From positions 53,044,432 through 53,108,431 of the forward strand of contig JACSVZ010000002.1 in the NCBI GenBank assembly GCA_014706295.1: DNA of 64,000 nt, read 5' to 3'. Source of the DNA: Lycocorax pyrrhopterus obiensis. Taxonomy: Eukaryota > Chordata > Aves > Passeriformes > Paradisaeidae. The notes below the pieces were generated by a model. That model was not told where the DNA came from. It was given only the letters and a program-made list of their open reading frames with translations, and ran no database searches. The position numbers were made by a program, and so were the translations under genes. The stretch's first letter is position 1, and every line of letters starts with the position of its first letter. This document shows positions 34,640 through 48,858 of the stretch, one piece after another.

Positions 34640-37600
34640 ATCCAGAGTCTACAACCCAAAAGAAGGGTCAAAGACTAGTAAGAAGCAGAGCTAGTAGTTT
34701 TGAGAAACTGATACTGATATTCTAAAACAGATGGCAAATTCCTTCCAACAAATGCCAAGTATTGAATGTCCTTTGTGTTCCCAAGCACCATCCAAGTGAT
34801 GACAATTCATGTCTTGCAGGTATCTATACTGGCACTTATGGCAGAAGTTATTAACCCCAAGAAATTCTATGGTCAACCCACTGAATTCACATTTTTCATA
34901 TTTAGCATACTAGCCTCACGATCTCAGGACCAGGAAATGAGACATATTCCTCATGAGCCATCTGACCCCTTGAGAAAATGAAGACGTCTTAAGTTAGGCC
35001 AAACTTGCCCAGAACACACCTAAAAGCAGAACTAATGATGTTAACAGGACACTGGAAAGACCCCAGTGCTACTGGAATGACCAGAGTCAATTTGGATTAT
35101 GATCTAGCCTGAGGAATACTGAAACGGAATTTATTCTATGACCCGTTCATTAATGGCAGTAAGTACAAAATACTGTCATCTTACTGAGATCCCGCTAGCT
35201 CATGTATCAAAGCACAATAAACCATCTTCATAATCCATCACCACAAGAGAGTTGCTAATTAGGATGTCAGTGGACAGCTCCCGTATTTCCCTTCAGATTT
35301 CCTTTGTGAATTCCCAAAGAGCTATCAACTCGGGTTCTGACACTGAAAAAATATACTTGAACAGGACTGGTATCTGGACTGACTACCAATGAGGGAAGGT
35401 AATTGCCAGGGTGCTGATATGTCACTGTTCCTTTTGTAGAGTGCTTCTTTTGCAGACCTTGGACAGAACAAGCAGAACCTATCTTAGAGGGCAGCAGTTC
35501 ATCTACAGAGCTGAGCTACCTAAGATACAGGAATGGCTTAAAAAGAAGGAACAACAAAACTGCTTGCTCAAGATTCAACAGGAGGCACATAGGTACTGCC
35601 TCTCAGCCATGTGCTTTTAAAGCAATACAAGCTCTTTTAGTTACTATCAGTGGACCAACCTTTTAATAGTAAGAGCACAGGAATATTGCATTTATTGAAA
35701 TGCCAATTTGACTCATGCAGCAGCGTATGATACCAAAATTTATTGGAAGGAAGTGAGCATAGATTCGCAGAAGTATTGCATCTGCTATTAATTAGATTTC
35801 AAGAAGCAAATATTAAGGAATTTTAGAAATCAAACAGTAATGTGAAATGATAGGAAGTCTTAAAATCCAACGCAGCAAAGTAATGCAGGGGAATTGAGAA
35901 AGATACTACGTAAAGTACAACAGATGACTGACTTCATCAGCTACCGAATGAGATTCTGTAACTGATGATATGCAAGAGGTTAAATAAAGTGCTTCTTTCT
36001 GCTCTTAGAAATCTACAGACATATAGACAGACTTCACTTCTCTTTTAAAATAAAATGCAGAAAAAAGAGAAAAGGCTAGTGTAGTTGCACAAGGAGGTAT
36101 TTGAAGGTCTGAGATTTAAAAAAAAAAAAAGACTAAATAGGTCAGATAAACCAAAACGCTTCTGTCACAGGGCTCCCAAGCAAAATATTAAAGACAGTGG
36201 AAAAGAGGAGAAAACATTTTTTTTCTAGCTGTAAATGCTTCAAAGAAAAACAAAAGGATTTCTCATTTGTGTAAAAGAAGGGCAGCAGAAGTATTAGGAA
36301 GAAAATAGGTGTATTAATAAATGAAAAGGAGTAGTGGAATTAATTATTCCAAAATGTCAGAGAGACAGGCTACCTTTTAAGTCATCTTCATCAAGAAGGA
36401 AAACAGAGAAAAAGTCTGAACCATTAACATGAACAGCTTATCACAGCAAGGGGGTGTTTTTATCACTACAAGTGATTAACCACTGGAGCAAAGTACCATC
36501 TCAGTATCCTCGGATCCTGACCACACACCTGTCTGTGAGATACGTCTGAGCCACTCACACAAAGCTCACCACCACGGGCCAAGGTGTCCCGTGTTAAAGA
36601 GGATAACAGAGTACTTGAATTCAAAGCCTTCTGAGGCCCTTCAAACTGTTAGTCTAGAGTAGGGCAGTACTTTGTAGGCACAAGGTGTACTGGAGGTGCT
36701 GAAAAGCCACCTCACCTTGACACAAGATCTTACAAGTAAGAAAAAGTCATGGGATTAGTAGTTGTGAAGTCAGTCACTAGGACTTAAAAAAACTGTTGGA
36801 AAATAAAGTGCATTATATAGCTGCATTCTGAACAAGCATTTCATGCTACCAACTCCTGTCATAATGACGTTATACTATTTTCAGTTGTGATTTATGCTTT
36901 AACTTCTATAAACTGACAACTGTTTATATAATATCAAGTAATATCAGGTAACTGATATTACCTGAATACCTGCTCTGAAAGCCACACAAAAGCAACTAAC
37001 AGCATTCTCAGAGAGGTGTGATGAGGCTAAATGCCTGAATGTTTGTGAAATACTCAGATTTTCTGGTCATTTGTTCCCCAAGACCACTTATAAATAAAGT
37101 GTGCAAAAACATGAGATATGTGAAATATTAAAATCTGAAAGAAGTTATTTGATGCAACATAGAGCTAGGAGGCATATTATGCAAACCTCATGATAACACC
37201 TTCTAAATATACCAGCCAACAAGACTGGTTTTAAGGGCTTTCAGCAAATGTGTTATACTGCTGCTAAACCATGAACCTGCAGTGAAGTAGCTGGTGTATC
37301 TCGGGAAGCTTTGCGCATTTTTTCCTTCTGTACTTCATGCAAGAAAGCTCTGATGCTTTTCAGCCACCTTATTGGAAGTGTGACATTCACTGGTAAGACT
37401 GGAAAAGGCAAGTTTGGAAAGTAAATGCAATGTGGACTGCAGAGCTTTGCTTAAAGGCTTTTTTCAGTCTAGCTAAATTAGGTTTAAAATATTTCTCTTG
37501 GTAATTTTAAATAATGAAAGCTATAATAATACAGTCATCATAAAAATGATTAAGAAGCTTAATCATGGGAAATTTTTTTCTTTGAGATCAGTGTTGCCAG

Positions 37601-38242
37601 TGAACCTATTAATCTGAACCAGTCTTACACAGAACGAACTTCCAGTCTTCAAGGAAGCAAACATGAAGTGAAAAACCCTCCGAGTGACACAGTGCAAACT
37701 CTCTGCTATTTCCAGTCTCAAGAAGCTAGCCATCTTCTCATGCCTTGAAGAATCATTTTACACCTTCTTCACTGTTTGACATTTTTATTCAATTCAGAAA
37801 TCGTTTCTCAAAAAAAACCTCCAGTGAAACCAGTTGGATTTTGTCCAACCAAATACTCAATAAACTACAGAAAGAATAAAGCACTTTGTCAACAGCTTTT
37901 TAGAAAAAAACCCTGTTTCTACACAGTTCATTTTAACATAGGGTCTCACTGGACTCTCAGCAGTAGAGAAAGCAATACAAGTCAGATGAAATGCACTCAC
38001 GTTGTTCAGCATTTCTTGGGATTTGGCCTACTTTGAGATTTTTCTCTCCCATTCTACTAACTTTTTCTTTTTAAAAAGTTATATGGCAGAAGACATAGCT
38101 CCTCTTGCATTCTTTAGATGGCAGACTGCTTAGGGCATGATGGCTCTGTGTTGGTGCAATGGGCTCCAGTCACACTAATGGCCTGCCACTTTTTTTTTAA
38201 CTGCAACTAAATCAACCATAATTTGGAAATCTAACTTTTAAG

Positions 38243-38289
38243 TAATGACTGTATTAACTAACACAGCCATTATTAGTTAATAATGACTG
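38243..38289. repeat. Small inverted repeat flanked by a 9-bp direct repeat
   Basis: TATTAACTAA (38252-38261) and TTAGTTAATA (38273-38282) are perfect inverted copies with an 11-base loop. TAATGACTG occurs at 38243-38251 and again at 38281-38289, overlapping the end of the right arm by two bases. Confidence 0.75.
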
Positions 38290-40050
38290 AAGATGACAGT
38301 ATACCAAAATACAGATATTGAAAAGGAAAACTGTATGAGCCAAAAGGACTTGTGACAATAGAGAGGTTACTGCTGAAACAGCAGTGCAAATGGAAAGGAA
38401 TCCCAGTTCCTTCCAATGCCTCTGGGAGGTCTGCCTTGATTTGCGTTTTATTAGCTAGCATAATAGATATATGATTAGCAATAATTTTGCTTTGAGAGAG
38501 ACAACATTTTGTTGTTGTGGTGTTGACTAAGAAGGTAATAAATAAATCCTTGTGATGTGTTAATCTGTTAATTTCAGAAAGACTGAAATGGAACTATTTT
38601 GATAACTTAGATTTTTGATAAAATAATTGCCAAATTAGTTTATTAAAGCCTTTCAAATACCTGGCTGTGATTATGTTGTTAATATGGATGTGATATATAT
38701 ATGCAGATTAATTGCTTGTGAATCACTGGAATAAGATATCCCAAATGTATTATGAGGTATGGTCTTTATATACTTTAAATCAAGCTGTAAATTAGATACT
38801 CTAGTTTATAAAAGGGCCCACTGAGACCACATTATTTAGCAGTCTCGCAAATTACTACTCTTGACACCTCTTGGCTTACTAAGCCAAAGAATCTGAGAGA
38901 ATGAAAAACTGTAACTAGTTCTGGGCCAAATTTTCTGTGTAAGATTATTTATTGATGCTAAAAAATATTAAGTCTACTTCTTTATTTCTGTTGAGCTAAA
39001 CCTGTGGTTTTATCAACTGATGGGTGGATGTCCAGTGTGCAACTTGGCAAAAGTAGTCATGTGTTAAAAAAGCCCTACCCAATCTCAGTCTGATACACCA
39101 TGTATCATATACAACCTCTCAAGAACCACACTGCTTTTGGAAAAGCACTGACATGCATGCTTAATAGAGGGAAGCTTGAAATAAATCATATGGCCAACAC
39201 CAATCATGTAATGAGATGCTTGTCCACGAGTAGGACTTTAAACTTAAAGGTCTATGCCTGTAAAACTTTTAAACCAGGGTAACTTTTTACTCTGTACTAC
39301 TTGCTCAAAGAATTTGCAAGTCAAGTCAAGCATCTTTGTCTTCAAAGAGCTAAAAAAATATGGAAACCAACCAGCAAGCATAAAACTCCAAAATAAGAGC
39401 CATGCTCATAACCACTCTCCTTTGACAAACTGGTTTCTGTCTACAGATATGATTTACAGATTGTTCTTACCAAAGCCAGATCGAATGGTTCATAGCTGTT
39501 ACATGGAAACATATTAAGCCTTTAAAACCTGCAGTGACATGCCAAGAAATGAGGCTGAGCATTCTTCATGAAATGCAGAGAAGTGAGAGCAATCTTCTGG
39601 CTCAAGTCTGAGAGTCTTTTGAGCAATACAGAGGAAGCTTCTGCACCACAGCACATGGATCTGCCTCAGGTCCAGACCATGACTGTGGAACGTGTTTTCC
39701 AGGGAATAGAGTACTACAACAAATCACATTTTGCTCTGTAAGTAAAGCACATGCCTTTGATCTTGTTTTCCCTGACCTACATATTTAATTGTAAATAGAA
39801 GAACCTAATGTGGCCCCAAAACTCTACTTGAACAAGACTCTTAAGCACGTAACTCTCATTGAAGGAAAAGAGTGTGGCAATAATCATAGACTTTTTTTCT
39901 CTGTTTCAGCATCACTTCTAGAGCAACAGAAAAAGAACCCATGCATAAATATATACATACATATACTTACACACACATGTACATTTAAGGTTCTAGTAAC
40001 TCCGTCCCCAACTCTTTGGGCTTAAAACTTTCATATCAGCAGTGACTTAC

Positions 40051-40126
40051 CTGACAATGAAAAACTTATCAGTCTCCGACTTCCTTGTCCCTGGATTGAA
40101 TCTTCATTGGTGATGCTTTTAAAAAT
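40051..40126 (-). CDS. HECW1: HECW1 exon upstream of the C2 domain
   Basis: This short exon encodes about 25 residues, IFKSITNEDS then IQGQGSRRLISFSLS, plus the first base of the next codon. It corresponds to the segment just before the C2 domain in HECW1, which I recall in human as IFKSIGADET followed by VQGQGSRRL. The donor is a consensus GTAAGT at 40050-40045. The acceptor is a NAGNAG pair (TTCCAGCAG), so the exon can start at 40126 or at 40129; the second choice adds one glutamine in frame. It ends in phase 1 and joins the exon at 30703 to form an aspartate codon. The preceding exon was not found up to 64000, so the intron on that side is at least 23.8 kb. Confidence 0.9.
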
Positions 40127-43100
40127 CTGCTGGAAGATAAAGAATTATGAGAAAGAGCAGTCTCCAACAACTCTTGAACAGAGTAATTGCTTAGTAACTG
40201 TCTTTTTTACAGATTCTTAGTTAGTTTTACAACTAAGAATCAATTATATGACTAGAGATCAAAATCATGCTTTTATCTAGGTAATCACTTAACCATTAAT
40301 GGCCTAAGTCATTCCTTCCTGGAAGCTTTCCCTTAAAAAACCGGAATGATGCAAAAATACTACTGTAATTTGAATATAGCAGTTCTTCACCCAAAAAGGA
40401 ACTACTTATTAATCAGGAGATAAAAGTAGTGCATAAGGATGGGGATGTGGCTATCACCTCTTGAAACAACTTCCATCTTTATAACTTGTGTGGAAAATCT
40501 TGCTCCAGAAAGTTTATTGCATACCTTTGAGAAAGACTTCTGAGAGATGACTAGTAACCTGCACAAAACCTACTGTGAATTTTGCTAACAATAAGCATTG
40601 AGGGTGAGCTAGAAAAAAAAAAATTAAAATCTATTGATTACTCTTTGTACTCCACAGTTCAGTTTTTAATGTCAGTCCTTGGTTCAGCAAGTTTATTGGT
40701 GAGCTGCTGTTGTGCAAATTAGGCCCCAAGCTGCCTTCTGGCTGTGATCAGAACTGGGAAGCAAGAACACCTATGGGCCAGTGTCTGGGGCATTAGGAGA
40801 AACAACCCACCACCAGTAGTTTTCATGTGGAGTCCCTGAGCAGGGCAGAGGAGATGCCATCGGGTGTCGGACTCCAAGTCCAGCAGGGAGGTGGTGCTAC
40901 TAGTACTGCTTCCCACCGACTTTGGAGTCAAACCAAGTGCTGCTCTGCCCCCGGGAAGCAGCAGCTCCATGTCACTCTTGCCATTCAGCTTTCAGCCAAA
41001 AAAGAAAAACAGCATTTATGCAGTGAAGTTCCAATTTCTGACGGGAAACAGTAACTGAAGTCCCACTCAGCTGTGACTCATTGCTCGGTATATTAAATAT
41101 TGTGTAGTCAAGCTTAACTTAGAAAACAAGCTGCTCTCTGCCCCCAGATAGTGCAAAACATGGGCAAGTGGGTACTGTAGCCCAGCTAGCAGGGATTAAA
41201 CAACCAGACACAGATGAGGCCTAGATCAGAAATATATGGATTGAATTTAGACATCCTTATAAAATAATGGTTTCTGCTGGACCTGACTTTTAGTCATAAC
41301 CATTTTGTTTCTTTCAGACTATGAAAATGGGATAAAAGGTACTGAGTAGAGGGGGACTATGAATAAATTCCAGTAGAAACATCCCTATTGGATCACAGCT
41401 AATTAGTTGCAATTGCATTATTGGCCTTCTCAGCAAAGTAGGTTTCAATATATTTATTGAAGCCACCACTGATTTCTGGATACACACACATATAATTCAG
41501 AATATATCTGTCTATGGGAATTTTATGACAAGAACTCAGCAACCTTTACCAGCCAAAGTTGTGATCCCATCAAGAAACAATGACATTTCCTTGTCAACAT
41601 GTATTTTTCATACTACGTCACTGCCTGATATTAATTACACATTATCCTTTAATGCTTACTTTTATGGTCTTTTCATGATTTTGTCCTGGATAGTAACTGG
41701 GCCAACCAATCTAGATACGCACACATTTGGAAAATGTGCTTTTTTCCAGTCCTTCAACATTACTCTGGGGTTTTTTTCAGACTTGCCAAGTATGTCATAC
41801 ATCTTGCCAGTATGAATAGTTCAGCAGACTACACGTTGAACAAACTGGGGTAGATCTGATGGGGTCCTGCAAACCTGTTCAAAACTTAAAAATATGTTGC
41901 TATTAAATGGCCTTTCAGGGGCCATATCTGCATTAGTGAAACTGAATTGAGACATTTATAATAGAGTGCTGTCACAAATCCTGATACAGGCAAAGCATCC
42001 TCAGCATGGTCAAACTTGCAAGGCAAAGCTTGCCATTATACGAGGGGAGTAATAACACATCCAGTCCTGTAAGTGAAACAACAACAAAATAAATTTATTT
42101 GCTCCTGAAGGGTCCATCTGTTCTGTGAAGCAGGTGCACCCCACAGCGTCCTGTCAAGTGCTCACCACTCAGCCATGCAATCAGGGTACTAAAAGCCAGC
42201 CCTGCTGTGCAAACGAGCTCCATCCTCAGTAGCTGACCCCTACATAACTCTCTGAGCTGCAGCACTTCATCAGCATGCCAGCCATTTTGAGAATGCCTAG
42301 CACTTAACCTTAGCAAAATGAAACACTTGCTGGAAGTTTTTCCAATTTTCTTCCTGGCCAGGTGGATAAGAAAGGGAATGCATGGCAGAAAGGCTGAAGG
42401 AGAGAGGCTTCTGTCCTTGGGCTTGAGACCTGGGATGCACCATTAGAGACTTCATACAACTGAGCCTCCTGTGCAGCTCTACCATCACAAACCTGTGCTC
42501 CTCATCCTCCAGTGGTCTGAAGGCACTGGTCTGCCACTCTCCTCACACATACACAGAACCTTCTCATCCGTGACATGGGTCCTTAGGCATGCCAGGGCAC
42601 ATGGCAGAGCAGGCTCGGGAGCAGGCAAACATCCTCTCTCAAAGAATGGGAAGGGTAATAGGAAGGCCATGAAAGTGATTATATTTTAATATTGGCATTT
42701 CAAGAAGTCAGAAGGAACTGCAGGGAAGGAAGGGAGACAACATTAAGTCTGATTTTCTGAAAATAAGAAGAGCTATTTGCTGCAGTTTGGATTCACTGTT
42801 TTCTAATGCAGTATCAGACTGTCCCCAGTAATGAGGACAAGGCTGCACTTGATGCAGGGCAGAGCAAAAGAGGGTGAGTGGTCACCAGTGCTCACCAGCC
42901 ACCACATCAACTGGGTTTCACAGTATCTTGAGGCCTGGGATGGGGACGTGCACAGGTCATACTGTGCTGCTTGCCATTTATCATGAAGGAAATCCAGACT
43001 GGTTTTAGTGGCTGCAATATAATTACATTGGGAGTTTTGTCACTCTAAGTAAACCTTGAATTTAGTCATCAGGAGGTAAAAACCCCTCTATCTTCTCAAC

Positions 43101-43285
43101 TGCCGCTTAAAACACCGTTAGTTGACAGACAGACAACATTCATCTCATCACTTGACATGCTATGGGCTTAAAGTCCTTCACACGAAAAGGAACAAATGTG
43201 ATTTTTCCTCAATAACTTCTGCGCTTTTTTATGCCCTTGAAGTGAGAGCTCAGCCTGAATTAGCTTGATATTTTTAGTTTAAAAT

Positions 43286-43392
43286 GCCATTTTTGCACAT
43301 TGTGCAACCCAGCCTAATTATTTTACAAGTCCTGCTGATACAAAACAGAATTAATGTGCTTTTACTACATGTTTCTGCTATATCTAGACATG
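43286..43392. repeat. Copy 1 of a diverged 107-bp direct repeat
   Basis: It aligns without gaps to 44431-44537. By hand count about 81 of 107 positions agree, including an exact 22-base block at 43327-43348, the word attgtgca near 43299-43306, and tagacatg at the end. The family is not recognised. Similarity falls off on both sides. Confidence 0.8.
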
Positions 43393-44430
43393 AAAATGGG
43401 ACATGAGCTGCAACTTCCAGCCTAGCTGAATCTCTCTCCAAAAATCAAAGGCTTCCTGAACTGGGTTCAAACCTCCTTTTGATTTCCTTCCATGCAATTG
43501 GAGCCAGCATCATTGCCACTGATGGGAGCACATACATTTAAACAGAGAAGCATCACTATTTCCTTTAAAATATTCTCCAGTAAACACACACTGTAAAATC
43601 TTCTGGTCTGTGATAGTTTCCCAGCTTCTGAAGCAAGGTGAAAGATGACTACCAGCATCTGACTGTGATGGCTAACTGTGAAACATGGGAAGGTACTTGA
43701 GGCCAGACTGAAGCCTGTTGGGACTTGCTGACCTCAGGAAATGGTACAGGTTTGGTAGTGCTTCTCATTTTTTCAGTATAGAGAAAAAGAAGACTGAAGG
43801 AGATGACTGAGAGCTAAAAATAATAGTCTTGTCCTGGAATCACTTTTCCTTGTGAGCAGTTCCTGCAAATGCTAGAAGGAAGTTATGTGACCCTGAATGA
43901 GAAAGGAGGCAGGTTTCATGCTAGCAAAGGGTGCCCTTGAGACTCCCTTCCTCTTTAGCCATGGTATGTGTTACGAAAAAAAAATCATCTTGAGAAATCC
44001 CAGAGTATTACAGTCCATCAGTTCTTGCTGAGGCAAAATTCCAAGCACATCACTAAAAATTTGTCTAAGCAGAAAGTCAGAAACAGAGACTCTAGCAACT
44101 AATTAAAAATATCTCCTAAAATATCTTTCCCTTCACTAGTCTACCTAAATATGTGGAAGAGTAACAAGAACAATACTCTTGCCCCCGAAAATAAAGTGGC
44201 TTACAGGGCACACTGAGGCTGCCCCTAATTCAGCCTCCCTGTTGCTCTAGGTTATGCTGAGGCAAATACTTTTGGACACAGGTACAGTGTGAATACAGGT
44301 CTGGAACAAACTAATTGTTGTAACTGTGTTTACCTGGTGCTGTACTAGAAAATCTGCTTTTGGACACCACAGTGACCAGTAATAGTGCAGCACGCTGGCA
44401 AAACCTCCTTTGCAGGATTAAATTCCTTTT

Positions 44431-44537
44431 AGCATGTTTGTCTATTGTGCAGCACAACTTAACTATTCTGAAAGTCCTGCTGATACAAAACAGGATAAAT
44501 ATGACTTTATTACATGCATCTACCACAGCTAGACATG
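44431..44537. repeat. Copy 2 of a diverged 107-bp direct repeat
   Basis: Second member of the pair, in the same orientation and offset by 1145 bases from copy 1. The shared 22-base block is at 44472-44493 and the terminal tagacatg at 44530-44537. No third copy was seen at the expected next spacing near 45617. Confidence 0.8.
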
Positions 44538-47500
44538 CACAGCTGACAAATACAAGCACTTACTCCTTTTCTCACACACAGCACAGGAAAACACTCTTAT
44601 GTCTTAGTGTTTTGTAGCACTCTTCCTCTCCAGAAGGAAGACGATTTGTTTCCTCCGCCAGAAGGAAGAGGACATTTTTGCCACTGCGCTCACATGAAGA
44701 GATTCAACAAAGCTAAGAGAATTTTCTTTTCCCATAAGTAGAAGAAACACCTAGATTAAGTAATCTTACTTTTCACTGATAGCCAAAGCACTTCTGTATC
44801 AGTAGCTTCTGCTGCAAAAAAAATGGCAACATTTAACTGATATAAATTACCTCACACAGGCCAGTATTTCTTCCATTTAAACAGAGGAAATTGCAGTGAC
44901 ATTAAAATCAGTGCTGCACTACCTGTTTGCTTTCATTGACTTTATATTATGGTGAACATCATGGGCATGACCTAATGGTCAATATAATCAAGTTCCACTT
45001 TTACAAGATGCTAATTAAAACCTAGAATATTTTACACTGACGGCACAGATTATAACTACAGTAATATCTAACACAGATTAAACAGTCAGGTACTGTAAAC
45101 TGATAAAGCTCTAGCCTGGGCAATGCTATCTATTCACAAGAGCTTTTCTTTTAAAAAGTAGATCTAAGAACATATCAAAGTATTCAGAAGGGCTCACACT
45201 TCCAAGCAGTAGTATCCAGACTATAATCAAAATGGAAGTCGACAATGAAAGAAGACTGAAAACCACAAATGTGAAGCAGCCAAATACTTTCTGTTTGTAC
45301 ACACTGGCTTTGAGGATGAAAAGCAGTAGATTAGAGCACTGCAAAAAGAGAAGGCTGCAACCTGTGCTTGATTCAAATCAAAGGTGAAAAATAGCCTCAA
45401 CTTAGCCCCAAACTGTGCATCAGCAAACAGAAAAGGTATTGCTAGATGTGTCAGAGCTAAAGATGTGGTGTTGCAGTGCAAAAGACAGGCTATCCAGTCA
45501 CTGCCTGCTCTATGCTTGCTTCAAGCTCCAGTTCTCTGTTCTCTGCTTTTCAAGACTACTGAACTTGCCAGCAGACTTAGAGCAAAATAAGTAAGGTTAA
45601 CAGCCTTGCTGATTTCAGTTTACGCCAGCTTGGAGCCATTGTTTTAATAGACCAGTGTGTACATGGTACGGGAGTTAAGAACAGTCCTCAAAATTTTACT
45701 CTCCCCTAACCTATTTCTGTTCGCTTTTACTGTTGCATTCTTGACTTCGCTGAATGCTTAACATTAGGTCAACTCTCCAAAACAAGTGGAAAAAGGCTTG
45801 CATTTTCTACAGCACAGCAGTGAAGCATCTTATCACAGTAAGAGAATATCAGACATCATCCTGAGTTCACACTTCATATTCTACCATCTTCTTTAGAGAG
45901 GGAATTCCTCAGTAGATCTGCAAATGAGTGAATATTCCCATTTCTTCCCAAGTGCTGAATTTAAAAATAAACTGTTTTGTAAAAAAAATTGACTAAGCAA
46001 ACACAGACTGAGTGCTGCCTTTTATACCATCGCTTGGCTTCTCCAGTGAAGAAGCTGCTCTGGCATGCAAGGGGCGAATTCTGAAAGGAACAAATGCGGA
46101 TCTGAGCTCCCCTGACTGCCACTGACAGAATTATGTCCATAATCCCAGGCACCACTTCGAAAATCTACCCCTAATTAGTGGCAGTGCTTCAGCTGCAACC
46201 CCCTCTCTGCTAACAGAATTATCCAGCTCTTGAATGCAATATATTCCACTTATCCTGTTAGCTTGTTAAGCCATTGTGCTGGCACTGTGGTATTTTTCTA
46301 TCAGGTGCTTCCAAACAGCTGCCAGCTTCTCCAGCAGCAGCCTAACTCCTGCTGGGCGCTCTGCCGCCGGCTCACGTCCCTGAAGGATTGTGACCACACG
46401 CACACAGAGGCTTCCCCATGCGTCAGCAGCATTCTAGCCTTGTAATACACCACCTTCTCAATGCCATTCTCTAATTAAGTGGACAATTTGCCTTTTGCGG
46501 GCATATGACAATTGCCCTCTCTCTGCAGAAAACACTTTTTGCCCCATCCTGCAGCAGTGTTTACTGATTACTTCATTTATTCCCAGGAGACAAAAGCTTT
46601 TCATTCCAAAACTCTTGTCCTCGAAACCCCTTAAATAGGTAGCAAGGAAGCGAGTAAACTTTTTTTTCCCCCCATGGAAAATATTATAAATTCTTTCACC
46701 AGATTCTAGATAACAAACTGTGGCAGCCAAACTAAAACACTGGAAAAAACCCTGCTGCTTAGTATCATCAGTGAAGCCCTCTAGAAGGCAACTATCAACA
46801 GGCTTATGACAAGAGGACATCCAGTGAGAGTACATACCAAGTATATGGAGGTTTCCATGTTGGCATGAAGCTACTTCATATTCCCTGACCAATCCTGTGT
46901 GTGCAGAATGCTCTTTCAGCATAACCAGAATCTCAAATAAGGATGTCAGGAGCACACACTTCCAATTAAAACAAAATCAAGGACTGAGGCAAGAAATCAG
47001 TATCTCCCACAGAGTCCAATATCTTTTTCTTCCAAAAATTTATTAAATTCAGCTTTTTAATTGTATCAACAGCTCTGCCTAATAAACTGCCGTTATCCTT
47101 TGGCAGCAGACGAAAAGCTTTGATTAGAGATTCTGATCTTCCATCGCTCTTTGAAACTTAATTTAAATAAAGTCTTAGATTTTCAGATACTTAAAGACAC
47201 ATGCATGTGGTAGGCTTTGGGCTGCTGTTTCTGGGTTCATGGCTGGACTACATCTAAGCAGCAGATATTTTACTTACACCTATCAAACTTCTGGGAGGGT
47301 CGTTTTCTGCAGCATATCCCACCAACTGCCCCCACACTGGTTCTGAGACTGAATGGTATTTGATGCCAATGACCCTGTGACCCCTAAGAAGTCTCTCAGC
47401 AAGGTAAGTGGTCCAAGGCATGACAGTATTTTACAGCCCCAATGTTCAAAACAAACTCTGGTTTAGTTAGCAGGGAAGGTGGCTTTTTGTGGCTGCTAAA

Positions 47501-48858
47501 CAGTTTTGTGCTTCCCAGTGTTGCCACCATCCGGTAAAAAAACCTATAAGAAAATCTGAGGTTATGATCAGATATAAACCAAGGAGCTGCCTAATGCAGA
47601 ACAGGACTGGCCATGTAAACCTGACAGGTCCATACATAGAGTATTAATGTGCTTAAGCACTCTTGACAGCAAGAACTGCTTGTAAATACTATCCTCTCTG
47701 GAACAGCTAAGCGATATCCTGCAAGCCACTGAAATAACCGGGAGGTTTACCACTGACAGATGAAGAGGCCTCTTGGACACCGATTGGATCATGTAATTTT
47801 GCATGAAAGTTGCCCCACAGACTTCAAATTCAAACTTTTCATGAAAACACTTTGTCTGCGTGGAGAATCAAAAAACTGCTGCCAACACCTTTTCTCTCTG
47901 CCTAGAAATGACCAGAGTCACCAAAACATAGGGTGTATATCGTGGAAACACTGACACATCCACGATGTCTTTGGAAGGTAGGAAACTATTAGACAGCAGG
48001 TGCCTTCACTACAGCTTCAGAAACTCCTCACTCTTGTAACATAATTTGGATGGGAGGAGTGCACAGATGAGTAATGCTGACACGTGAGGGAGAGAAGCCT
48101 ATCTTTCAGCTAAGCTGTGTTTGAAGAAGGGCTCAGAGCATTAGTCATGCTGTCAAATCGTGTGGACAAGGGAACCCAGTCAATGACCCTGTGCACCATA
48201 AAAGAAGCAGCTAGGCAGCAAACAATGCCCATTCTTCTAAATGAATGCCTCAAATACCAGCTCAACTATGAATACCATTATTTCCAGAAGTGAGTTACAG
48301 ACACTTTACTTTCAACCTTGGGTCCTACTTTGGGCAGAAATGAGGCAACTGTAGATTTATATGCTGAACTTAAAAGTAGAGAAATATCTGTGCTACTTCA
48401 AATGTCCCTCAAACTTGCTGAATTCCTAATAAAACATTTCACTACACAGAGCATTTTTTCTAGTTATGATGCCACAGAAAGGACAAAGCTGAGAAGAAAA
48501 AAAAATCTCCTTTTATAGTATTTACAGTCACTTAGTTAATGCAGCCTCATTCACACTCAGTGTTTCTCCTTTTAGCAGATCCCTTAGACTCAGCAGAAAC
48601 TGCTTATCTCACCTGAGTAAACCCATGGGTTTGGGGTTTTTTTGTTTGCTTGTTTTGCTATTTGTCTGGTTTTTTGGTTGTTTTATTTTAGTATTTTCTA
48701 TTTTAAAATAGCCTTTGTTTTCCAACTAGCTTCTGCTGTCTACAGCACTTGATGTTTTGTTTTTCTTAGGTTGCTGCTTTCTAGAACAGCAGGCTTTAAA
48801 GTCAACAGCCTTCTCCAGTGAAGTGGGCTTGTGGGAATACTGATTGTAATCAAACTGC

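Larger units (their letters stand above)
30704..40050 (-). other. HECW1: HECW1 intron upstream of the C2 domain exons
   Basis: 9.3 kb, AT-rich. It contains the GATATA microsatellite and hairpin at 34494-34640, and small inverted repeats at 36940-36965 and 38243-38289. Poly-A runs are present near 36118-36132. No exon or RNA gene was recognised. Confidence 0.7.

Noticed and set aside
46458..46955. 165-codon minus-strand open frame
   Set aside because: No domain and no similarity I recognise; AT-rich intron sequence.
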